A stretch of 9,735 nt of DNA, taken from the NCBI GenBank assembly GCA_030596915.1, contig JAUVSX010000076.1, forward strand, positions 1-9,735, written 5' to 3'. This DNA comes from Chloroflexota bacterium. Its GTDB lineage: Bacteria > Chloroflexota > Anaerolineae > B4-G1. The notes under the pieces are model-generated. The model was not told where the DNA came from. It saw nothing but the letters and a program-made list of their open reading frames with translations, and made no database searches. The position numbers were made by a program, and so were the translations under genes. This document shows positions 1 through 5,904 of the stretch, piece after piece; position 1 is the stretch's first letter, and each line of letters opens with the position of its first letter.

Positions 1-2
1 AA

Positions 3-1739
3 CTGCGCGTTCAGGCAGACGGCCTAAGCGGCCACCTGGACGAATTCGGGCCGGACGTCGCAGACAGCGGCTGGATTGGAGGCACGGCCGAGGGATGGGA
101 GCGGGGTCCATATTGGCTGGACGGCCTCGTGCCTCTCGCCTATCTCCTGGGCGATGACGTTCTGAAGGCGAAGGTGCAGTTCTGGATCGACACCATCATT
201 GGACATCAGCGCGGAGGCGGATGGCTCGGGCCGGTGCAGGGCGGCAAGCGCTACCGGCAGTATGATCCTTGGCCACAGTTTGTCGTGTTCAAGGCGCTGA
301 CGCAGTACGCGGAGGCGACGGGCGACGGGCGGGTCATCCCTGTGATGGTCAGGGCACTTCGGAAGCTCGATGCACTGCTAGACGAGCAGCCACTCTTCGA
401 TTGGGGACGATTCCGGTGGGCTGATCTGGTTCTCAGCATCCAGTGGCTGCTGGAGCGCGCGCCGCACGAGTGGCTGCTTGGTCTCGCGGCAAAGGCCCAA
501 AGGCAAGGGTACGATTGGCGCAACCACTTCGAGGGTTTCCAGTACCCCATGAAGGTGACGCCCGAGCAGTGTGATCTGTCAACCCACGTCGTCAACAATG
601 CGATGGCGCTGAAGCAGCCTGCTGTCTGGTATCGCCATTCACACGATGTACTGGACAGACGGGCGGTCTCGCGGGCGCTGGCGACCCTTGACCGGTACCA
701 TGGACAAGCGACCGGAGTGTTCACCGGCGACGAGCACTACGCAGGTAAGAACCCGTCCCAGGGGACGGAACTCTGCGCAGTTGTCGAGATGATGTTCTCG
801 CTCGAGGTGCTTGTCTCGATCCTGGGCGATCCAGCCCACGCCGACCTCCTGGAGCGAATCGCGTTCAATGCGCTCCCGGCGACCTTCAAGCCCGACATGT
901 GGGCTCACCAGTATGACCAGCAGGCCAATCAAGTGGTTTGTCGAGTAACCGAGGATCGCATCTACACCAGCAATGGTCCTGACGCAAACATCTTCGGTCT
1001 GGAGCCAAACTACGGCTGCTGTACGGCGAACATGCACCAGGGTTGGCCAAAGTTCGCGTCCCATTTGTGGATGGGCACGCCCGATGGGGGAATCGCGGCT
1101 GTCTCGTACGCGCCGTGCGCCGTGACGGATCAAGTCCACGGGTCCGAACTCCGCATACGCGTGGAGACCGACTATCCGTTCGGCGATATGGTGGGAATCT
1201 CCGTCGCGGTCGACGCACCTTCCCGCTTCCCGCTTCTGCTCCGCATCCCTCCGTGGGCCTCTGGCGCCGAGGTCGGGGTTGGGAGTGAGACACCGGTGTC
1301 GGCGGAGCCGGGAACCTTTCACCGTGTCGATACGGAGTGGCGCGGTGAAACAGCCGTCACGCTTCGCCTCCCGATGGAACCTCGATACGAGCGTCGCTTC
1401 CACAACAGCGTGGTTATCCACGGCGGGCCGCTCGTGTATGCGCTGAGGATTGGCGAGCACTGGCGACAGATCGGCGGGCAGCATCCCCCCGCCGAAGGGA
1501 AGGTCCACCCCACGAGCCCGGGGAGCCCCGCCCGGGGGGGCGACGAGCGTCGACCAGCCGACGCCGTGCGGTTCGAGTCTCGGCCTGTCGGTCGAGTTCC
1601 GTTCTCCCCCGAGGGAGCGCCCGTGATGGCACGCACAGTAGGTCGTCGACTGCCGGCTGGTCCCTGGAGCACGGCGCGGCAGCCACGCTGCCGCACAGCC
1701 CTGTGGTCTCGGAGGAGCCTCCAGAAGAACTGGTCCTGA
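3..1739 (+). CDS. GH127-type (DUF1680) glycoside hydrolase, 5' partial, frameshifted near its C-terminus
   Basis: Putative beta-L-arabinofuranosidase-like hydrolase, an (alpha/alpha)6-barrel family that removes terminal sugars from plant or microbial glycans. The frame is open from base 3, so the gene begins left of the window; the GTG at 129 is internal, because the conserved stretch GWERGPYWLDGL lies just upstream of it. The zinc-cysteine site known from GH127 is visible: an ELC triplet at 768-776 and a Cys-Cys pair at 1017-1022 (GCC). A Glu in GDEH (about 729-740) could match the acid/base residue. The family C-terminal motif PFSPEGAPV appears near 1599-1625. After about 1652 this frame loses family character and stops at 1737-1739, while the expected tail continues in another frame to 1795. 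It is followed closely by the FAD oxidoreductase gene. Family is confident; the substrate is not known, since DUF1680 also covers GH146-like and uncharacterised branches. No signal peptide can be judged because the start is missing. Confidence 0.85.
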   Translation: MRVQADGLSGHLDEFGPDVADSGWIGGTAEGWERGPYWLDGLVPLAYLLGDDVLKAKVQFWIDTIIGHQRGGGWLGPVQGGKRYRQYDPWPQFVVFKALTQYAEATGDGRVIPVMVRALRKLDALLDEQPLFDWGRFRWADLVLSIQWLLERAPHEWLLGLAAKAQRQGYDWRNHFEGFQYPMKVTPEQCDLSTHVVNNAMALKQPAVWYRHSHDVLDRRAVSRALATLDRYHGQATGVFTGDEHYAGKNPSQGTELCAVVEMMFSLEVLVSILGDPAHADLLERIAFNALPATFKPDMWAHQYDQQANQVVCRVTEDRIYTSNGPDANIFGLEPNYGCCTANMHQGWPKFASHLWMGTPDGGIAAVSYAPCAVTDQVHGSELRIRVETDYPFGDMVGISVAVDAPSRFPLLLRIPPWASGAEVGVGSETPVSAEPGTFHRVDTEWRGETAVTLRLPMEPRYERRFHNSVVIHGGPLVYALRIGEHWRQIGGQHPPAEGKVHPTSPGSPARGGDERRPADAVRFESRPVGRVPFSPEGAPVMARTVGRRLPAGPWSTARQPRCRTALWSRRSLQKNWS

Positions 1740-1795
1740 TTCCTTATGGGTGCACCAACCTGCGAGTCACGGAATTCCCCGTCCTTGCAGACTGA
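1655..1795 (+). pseudogene. Out-of-frame C-terminal tail of the GH127-type gene
   Basis: Reading from 1655 in the frame offset from the main gene gives a sensible tail that starts GWSLEHGAAATLPHSPVV, passes through EELVLIPYGCTNLRVTEFPV and stops at TGA 1793-1795. The 'LIPYG...LR.TEFP' ending is the usual end of DUF1680 proteins. Joining it to the upstream frame needs one extra base around CTGCCGGCTGG (1650-1660), for example a third G in the GG run. This is either a real inactivating frameshift or a sequencing or assembly error. The restored stop is followed at once by a small hairpin (1796-1809) and then the next gene 39 bp away, as expected for the true gene end. Confidence 0.75.
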
Positions 1796-1809
1796 CGAGG
1801 CGAACCTCG
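1796..1809 (+). other. Small stem-loop directly after the restored stop codon
   Basis: CGAGG-CGAA-CCTCG forms a perfect 5-bp stem with a 4-base loop. There is no T-tract, so it is unlikely to be a full intrinsic terminator. It may protect or process the mRNA between genes 1 and 2. It begins on the base after the TGA at 1793-1795. Confidence 0.3.
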
Positions 1810-1834
1810 GCAATAGATTGGAGAGAATAACGGG

Positions 1835-3220
1835 ATGGAGAAACAATCATTTGACGTAGTGATAGTCGGGGCTGGCCCAGCAGGAATCTTCGCAGCTCTT
1901 GATCTGTCGGCCACGCCTGGGCTTAGAGTGGCGATTCTCGACAAGGGGCCGGACATTGACCAGCGTCATTGCCCCGCCCGCGAGCCGGGCGGTCGATGCA
2001 TCCACTGCCGCCCGTGCGCCATCCTCACTGGATGGGGTGGGGCAGGGGCATTCTCTGACGGCAAGCTGACGCTCTCCCCCGAGGTCGGTGGTCATCTGCC
2101 GGAGATACTGGGCTCCGGACAGACAGAGGCTCTAATACGCCAGGTCGACGACACCTATCTTGCGTTCGGGGCACCGGAGCTGGTACACGGCATACGGTCC
2201 GACGAGATCGAGGCGCTCGAGAAGCGAGCGGCGCTGGCGGCACTTCGGTTCGTGTCCGTGCCAATCAGGCACATAGGGACTGAGCACTGTGTCGACATAA
2301 TGCGGGCGATGAGGGACGCGCTGGCTGAGCGCAAGGTCGAAATCCGCACGCGGACCGCCGTGCGACGCATCCTCACTGATGACGGTAGCGTGATTGGTGT
2401 CGAGCTCGAAAGCGGGGATCAGGTTCAGGCTGCAGCAGTGATCGTCGCGCCGGGACGGGAAGGCGCGGGATGGCTGAAGGCCCGAGCCAAGGAACTGGGG
2501 CTATCGATGACTCGCAACCCCGTGGACGTGGGTATCCGCGTTGAGGTGCCCGCCATCGTGCTGGAACCGATCACGCGCCTGGTCTACGAATCCAAGTTCA
2601 TCTACTACTCCCGCGCCTTCGACGATCAAGTGCGCACATTCTGCATGTGCCCCTACGGCCAGGTGAGCACCGAGTTTGCGGGCGCGGTCGTTACGGTGAA
2701 CGGCCATTCGTTCGCGGAGCACCGCACGGCGAACACGAACTTCGCAATACTGGTCAGCAAGAACTTCACGGAGCCCTTTGACGACCCCATAGCCTATGGC
2801 CAGAGTATCGCCCGTCTGGCGAACCTCCTGAGTGGGGGGATCATGGTCCAACGGCTGGGAGACCTGGAATCCGGGCGACGGTCAACTGCGGAACGGCTGT
2901 CCCGCTCGATCGTGACCCCGACGTTGCCGGCGGCCGTGCCGGGAGACCTGAACCTCGTGCTGCCCTATCGCTACGTTGTTGACATCCTCGAGCTGCTGCA
3001 CGCTATGGACGAGGTCGCACCAGGAGTCGCCTCCAGGCACACGCTGCTGTACGGCGTCGAGGTGAAGTTCTACTCCGACCGCCCGATGCTCACGCCCGAG
3101 ATGGAGACCGAGGTCACGAACCTGTTCGCGTGCGGCGACGGTGCGGGCGTGACCAGGGGACTTGTGCAAGCTTCAGCATCGGGACTTGTGGCGGCAGAGG
3201 CCATTCACAAGCGGCTCTAG
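1835..3220 (+). CDS. FAD-dependent dehydrogenase, COG2509 type
   Basis: Predicted flavoprotein oxidoreductase of 461 aa, the usual length for this family, probably cytosolic. The N-terminus DVVIVGAGPAG (residues 7-17) is a Rossmann dinucleotide-binding loop. A cysteine cluster follows at C46, C55, C58 and C61 (GRCIHCRPC), leading into GWGGAGAFSDGKL (67-78), the hallmark of this uncharacterised dehydrogenase group. The C-terminal FAD-contact region FACGDGAGVTRG lies at 431-442 with QASASG just after. A second Cys pair (C270, C272) sits in FCMCPYG. Start chosen at ATG 1835, with GGAGAG at 1820-1825, 9 bases upstream. It sits 39 bp after the glycosidase and 32 bp before the URO-D gene, so the three are probably cotranscribed. 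Substrate unknown; in this context oxidation or reduction of a sugar-derived intermediate is possible but not shown. Confidence 0.85.
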   Translation: MEKQSFDVVIVGAGPAGIFAALDLSATPGLRVAILDKGPDIDQRHCPAREPGGRCIHCRPCAILTGWGGAGAFSDGKLTLSPEVGGHLPEILGSGQTEALIRQVDDTYLAFGAPELVHGIRSDEIEALEKRAALAALRFVSVPIRHIGTEHCVDIMRAMRDALAERKVEIRTRTAVRRILTDDGSVIGVELESGDQVQAAAVIVAPGREGAGWLKARAKELGLSMTRNPVDVGIRVEVPAIVLEPITRLVYESKFIYYSRAFDDQVRTFCMCPYGQVSTEFAGAVVTVNGHSFAEHRTANTNFAILVSKNFTEPFDDPIAYGQSIARLANLLSGGIMVQRLGDLESGRRSTAERLSRSIVTPTLPAAVPGDLNLVLPYRYVVDILELLHAMDEVAPGVASRHTLLYGVEVKFYSDRPMLTPEMETEVTNLFACGDGAGVTRGLVQASASGLVAAEAIHKRL

Positions 3221-3241
3221 AAGACCACCGAACCCAAGCTT

Positions 3242-3247
3242 AGGAGG
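3242..3247 (+). promoter_or_regulatory. Strong Shine-Dalgarno for the first URO-D-like gene
   Basis: AGGAGG, five bases before ATG 3253. It fixes the start of the downstream gene and suggests efficient translation from a polycistronic mRNA. Confidence 0.8.
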
Positions 3248-3252
3248 CACGT

Positions 3253-4338
3253 ATGCTTCGGAACCTGCCTGTCGCCAAGCCGTCCCCGAACGGCGGTGAA
3301 TTCGTGGAGATCATCATCGGCGCCTCGGATAACCCGCGAGTCCCCCTGGTTGAGTACATCGTGGACGATGTGCTCCTTATGCCTATCACGATTGACTTGC
3401 TGGGCGAGGAATGGGTGCCGTGGGGCGACGATCGGGAATCCCAGCGCGGATACCTGGACAACTTCATCGCCTTCTGGCACAGGCTGGGCTACGACTTCGT
3501 GCGGTTCGAGGCCAGTCTGGACTTCGCCAAGCGTCAGTTGCTGGCCCCCGATACCGCCCCCGCGTCGAGGAAGCAACGTGCTTGGGCGGATGAACACCAC
3601 GGCGCCATCAGCACGTGGCAAGACTTCGAGCGGTACGCGTGGCCCGACACCCGTGAGATGGACTTCTTCCCCTTCGAGTACATCTGCGCGCACCTGCCCG
3701 AGGGGATGGGGTTCATGACCTGCCACGCTGGCGGTGTCTTCGAGCATCTATCGCAGATTATGTCGCTCGAGGGCTTGTGTTTCGCCATTCACGACGCCCC
3801 AGACCTTGTCACGGCCGTGGTGGACAGGGTGGGCGAGTGTATGCTCGGATTCTACGACCATCTCCTGGGGCTGGACAATCTAGTCGCGGTATTCCAGGGC
3901 GACGATATGGGCTTCCGCAGCGTGACGCTGATCGCCCCGGACGATCTCAGGAAGTATTGCTTGCCGTGGCTGAAGCGTCTCGCAGGAAAGGCCCACTCGA
4001 AGGGTCTGCCGTACTTCCTACACTCGTGCGGCAACCTCGCGGCGATCATCGACGACCTCATCGATGATGTCGGGATCGATGCCAAGCACTCCTACGAGGA
4101 TGCGATCGTGCCCGTGGAGGACTTCCAGGCACAGTATGGGGACCGGATTGGTGTACTTGGGGGAGTGGACCTCAACATCCTGGCCGGGTCATCGCCCGAG
4201 GGCGTTCGCAAGCACACGCGCTACTTGATGGAGACTTGCGGAGAGCGGGGAAGGTTCGCGGTGGGATCCGGCAACTCGGTACCCAGCTACGTGCCTGTGC
4301 CCAATTACCTGGCAATGGTCGATGAGGCTCTGGCCTAG
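3253..4338 (+). CDS. URO-D superfamily protein (methylcobamide-methyltransferase-like), HxC type
   Basis: 361-aa protein of the uroporphyrinogen decarboxylase/MtaA-CmuA superfamily (TIM barrel, cytosolic). Recognised from the order of family blocks: a QGDDMG segment at 215-220, IAPDDLRKYCLPWLKRL around 227-243, FLHSCGN at 255-261, VLGGVDLNIL at 301-310 and a C-terminal segment around 335-357 ending in PNYLAMVDEAL. His257 and Cys259 match the HxC zinc ligands of methylcobalamin:CoM methyltransferases. The position where those enzymes carry the distal Cys (GC before the Pro-rich segment) reads GSG here (Ser339). It is not likely to be the haem-pathway HemE: the context is carbohydrate-related and the N-terminus lacks HemE character. 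Last gene of the presumed 1-2-3 operon. The true substrate is unknown; methyl transfer or sugar-adduct chemistry are possibilities. Confidence 0.85.
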   Translation: MLRNLPVAKPSPNGGEFVEIIIGASDNPRVPLVEYIVDDVLLMPITIDLLGEEWVPWGDDRESQRGYLDNFIAFWHRLGYDFVRFEASLDFAKRQLLAPDTAPASRKQRAWADEHHGAISTWQDFERYAWPDTREMDFFPFEYICAHLPEGMGFMTCHAGGVFEHLSQIMSLEGLCFAIHDAPDLVTAVVDRVGECMLGFYDHLLGLDNLVAVFQGDDMGFRSVTLIAPDDLRKYCLPWLKRLAGKAHSKGLPYFLHSCGNLAAIIDDLIDDVGIDAKHSYEDAIVPVEDFQAQYGDRIGVLGGVDLNILAGSSPEGVRKHTRYLMETCGERGRFAVGSGNSVPSYVPVPNYLAMVDEALA

Positions 4339-4351
4339 CGCTCGCCGAGCG
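4339..4351 (+). other. Small stem-loop right after the URO-D stop
   Basis: CGCTC-GCC-GAGCG, a 5-bp stem with a 3-base loop, starts on the base after TAG 4336-4338. There is no T-run, so it is at best a weak terminator or mRNA 3' end. Its position mirrors the hairpin at 1796-1809. Confidence 0.3.
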
Positions 4352-4397
4352 TCACCCGTGGTTGGCAAGCCAAGCGTTCCGAGCGGCGCACAGCGAC

Positions 4398-4425
4398 TTG
4401 ACATAGCCATGAGTTATCGTATTAT
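4398..4425 (+). promoter_or_regulatory. Sigma70-type promoter for the LysM-PA14 gene
   Basis: TTGACA (4398-4403, consensus -35) and TATTAT (4420-4425, 5 of 6 to TATAAT) are separated by 16 bp in an AT-richer pocket of a GC-rich region. Transcription would start near 4432, leaving a leader of about 86 bases before ATG 4518. This implies that the LysM-PA14 gene is transcribed independently of the upstream operon. Confidence 0.65.
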
Positions 4426-4434
4426 CGTGAAGTG

Positions 4435-4463
4435 GGCGCGATGCGCCGCTTGAGAGGCGGCGC
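4435..4463 (+). promoter_or_regulatory. Mutually exclusive stem-loops in the LysM-PA14 mRNA leader
   Basis: Two hairpins share an arm: GGCGC-GAT-GCGCC (4435-4447) and GCGCCGC-TTGAGAG-GCGGCGC (4443-4449 with 4457-4463, 7 bp). Only one can form at a time. They lie just downstream of the predicted start of transcription and about 55 bases before the coding start. They may stabilise the mRNA or modulate elongation. I do not recognise a known riboswitch. Confidence 0.35.
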
Positions 4464-4478
4464 CTGCGGGAGTTGATA

Positions 4479-4489
4479 GGTGAGTCACC
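4479..4489. other. Short perfect palindrome in the leader
   Basis: GGTGA-G-TCACC, an 11-base symmetric site between the leader hairpin and the ribosome binding site (AGGAGG, 4503-4508). It could be a protein-binding site, but a match this short can arise by chance. Confidence 0.2.
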
Positions 4490-4517
4490 CAGGAGACGCG
4501 AGAGGAGGGCTGGAATA

Positions 4518-5765
4518 ATGTATCGAAGGAAGGTCGCGGTTCTAGTTGTGTTGGCGGTGCTCATGATGCTGGCTGCAGCCGCGCCGGCGGTGGCAGCTCC
4601 CGAGCAGGGAGACATCGTCCACATTGTGCGAAGAGGGGAGAACCTGACGATGATCGCCCGCCGGTACGGTGTCAATATGTGGGCGATCGCACGTGCTAAT
4701 GGCATTACGAATCCGAACAGAATCTATGTCGGGCAGCGCCTGGTCATCCCCTCGGGTACTCCGGCTGGTCGCGTCCACGTCGTCAGAGCTGGTGAGACAC
4801 TCATCGGCATTGGGTGGCACTACGGCATCGATCCGTGGGCGATAGCGCGCGCGAACGGGATCACAAACCTGAATCGCATCTACGTGGGGCAGCGTCTGGT
4901 CATACCTGGTTCACCGCCCCCTGGCCGGCCGCCCGCGGGGCCGAAGCGACCGCCGCCCAGCCCGCCCGATCCTGAGAGCTGGCTTGGGTCCTGGTCTGCG
5001 GAGTACTTCGACAATCGGGCGCTCATGGCTCCGGCGAGGTTCACGCGCACTGACCAGAAGATCAGCTTCGACTGGGGCTACGGCGCGCCGGCCGACGGTA
5101 TGCCAAAGGACAACTTCTCGGTGCGGTGGACGGGGACGTTCAAGTTCGAGGAGGGGGCGTATCGCTTCTTCGCAAGGCTCGACGACGGGGTCAGGGTGTA
5201 CATCGACGATGTGCCGGTGATCGACGGATGGAAGCACGGTTCGCTTCGCACCTATTCGACCCTGCAGAACCTGACCGCTGGGGACCACGTGATCAAGGTC
5301 GAGTACTACGAGTACATCCAGCTCGCGGCCACCTACTTCTGGGCGAAGAAGGTATCCGGACCGTCGCCCGAAGCCACACCCGGGCCACCGACCGAGGGGT
5401 GGAACGCCGCCTTCTTCAACAACAAGACGCTGGGCGGCGATCCAGTCCACACGCGCGTCGATCCGTGGATAGGGTTCGAGTGGGGGACCGATGGCCCGGC
5501 ACCCGGGGTATGGGCCGACAACTTCTCGGCGCGTTGGACGACCAGGATGCCGCTCAAGAAGGACCACTACCGCTTCTGTGCTATGAGTGACGATGGTGTG
5601 CGCATCTGGGTGCACGACCAACTGGTGGTCGACCACTGGCACGCCAACAACGGAACGGCATACTGCGGTGCGTTCTATTCTGAGGGCGGCACCTACGATG
5701 TGAAGGTCGAGTACTACGAGGATGGGGGCGACGCGCTGATCTACGTCTGGTGGGAGCCACACTAG
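4518..5765 (+). CDS. Secreted LysM(2)-PA14(2) protein, putative wall-bound carbohydrate binder
   Basis: 415 aa. Start is ATG 4518, with AGGAGG at 4503-4508; an in-frame TTG at 4473 lacks support and would place the signal peptide internally. Residues 1-27 form a Sec signal peptide: basic YRRK, a long hydrophobic core, then APAVAA. Two LysM domains follow (about 34-78 and 86-130), each ending in YVGQRLVIP, which bind peptidoglycan-type glycans. A Pro-rich linker (131-154) leads to two PA14 domains (about 155-277 and 294-414), each with the DDGVR core (222-226, 358-362). PA14 domains are beta-barrel modules often binding sugars. The only two cysteines of the second PA14 (C354, C383) could form a disulfide. 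There is no catalytic domain, membrane anchor or sortase motif. Likely retained at the envelope through LysM and presenting PA14 outward; the ligand is unknown. It is convergent with the PHP gene. Confidence 0.9.
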   Translation: MYRRKVAVLVVLAVLMMLAAAAPAVAAPEQGDIVHIVRRGENLTMIARRYGVNMWAIARANGITNPNRIYVGQRLVIPSGTPAGRVHVVRAGETLIGIGWHYGIDPWAIARANGITNLNRIYVGQRLVIPGSPPPGRPPAGPKRPPPSPPDPESWLGSWSAEYFDNRALMAPARFTRTDQKISFDWGYGAPADGMPKDNFSVRWTGTFKFEEGAYRFFARLDDGVRVYIDDVPVIDGWKHGSLRTYSTLQNLTAGDHVIKVEYYEYIQLAATYFWAKKVSGPSPEATPGPPTEGWNAAFFNNKTLGGDPVHTRVDPWIGFEWGTDGPAPGVWADNFSARWTTRMPLKKDHYRFCAMSDDGVRIWVHDQLVVDHWHANNGTAYCGAFYSEGGTYDVKVEYYEDGGDALIYVWWEPH

Positions 5766-5826
5766 AGAGGACGCGCCCGAGTTCGACGAGGTGTCACGGA
5801 AGCGAGCGGGGAACGAGAACTGGCCG

Positions 5827-5854
5827 CTGCGCCCCGTGGCGGGGCAGAGCGCAG
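5827..5854. other. Imperfect GC-rich stem-loop downstream of the LysM-PA14 gene
   Basis: CTGCGC (5827-5832) pairs with GCGCAG (5849-5854), and CCCG (5833-5836) pairs with CGGG (5840-5843) around a TGG loop, with GCAGA bulged on the right side. It stands just before the stronger hairpin at 5857-5895 and may act with it in ending transcription. Confidence 0.3.
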
Positions 5855-5856
5855 TT

Positions 5857-5895
5857 GGAGCCAGGGACGCGCAATGATCTTGCGTCCCTGGCTCC
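5857..5895. terminator. Perfect 14-bp inverted repeat between convergent genes (bidirectional terminator)
   Basis: GGAGCCAGGGACGC (5857-5870) and its exact complement (5882-5895) flank an 11-base loop. It lies between the stop of the LysM-PA14 gene (5765) and the stop of the convergent PHP gene (5905), where a shared terminator is expected. No T-tract follows on either strand, so it is an atypical intrinsic terminator that may rely on Rho or act as an mRNA 3'-end barrier. Confidence 0.65.
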
Positions 5896-5904
5896 CGCGA
5901 TTCC

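Noticed and set aside
129..131. GTG as the true start of the GH127-type gene
   Set aside because: The upstream frame is open to the window edge and encodes the conserved GWERGPYWLDGL, so the gene is truncated by the window.
639..1508. Minus-strand open frame (289 codons) inside the GH127-type gene
   Set aside because: Opposite a conserved catalytic region; its composition is that of an antisense shadow, with no recognisable domain.
1319..1846. Minus-strand open frame covering the frameshift region
   Set aside because: Arg/Ser/Pro-rich shadow. The plus-strand two-frame reading gives a recognisable family ending, so a real minus-strand gene is not needed.
3253..4338. Genuine haem-pathway uroporphyrinogen decarboxylase (hemE)
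   Set aside because: It carries the HxC motif of the methyltransferase branch and stands among carbohydrate genes with no other haem genes.
4473..4517. Upstream TTG start for the LysM-PA14 gene
   Set aside because: It would add 15 charged residues before a well-formed signal peptide; ATG 4518 has AGGAGG at a good distance.
4620..4910. Direct DNA repeat or CRISPR-like element
   Set aside because: The similarity is the imperfect trace of two LysM domains; no regular repeat-spacer pattern exists.
4911..5762. Long minus-strand open frame (283 codons) opposite the LysM-PA14 gene
   Set aside because: It mirrors a clearly coding PA14 region in GC-rich DNA, resembles no family and has no ribosome binding site of note.
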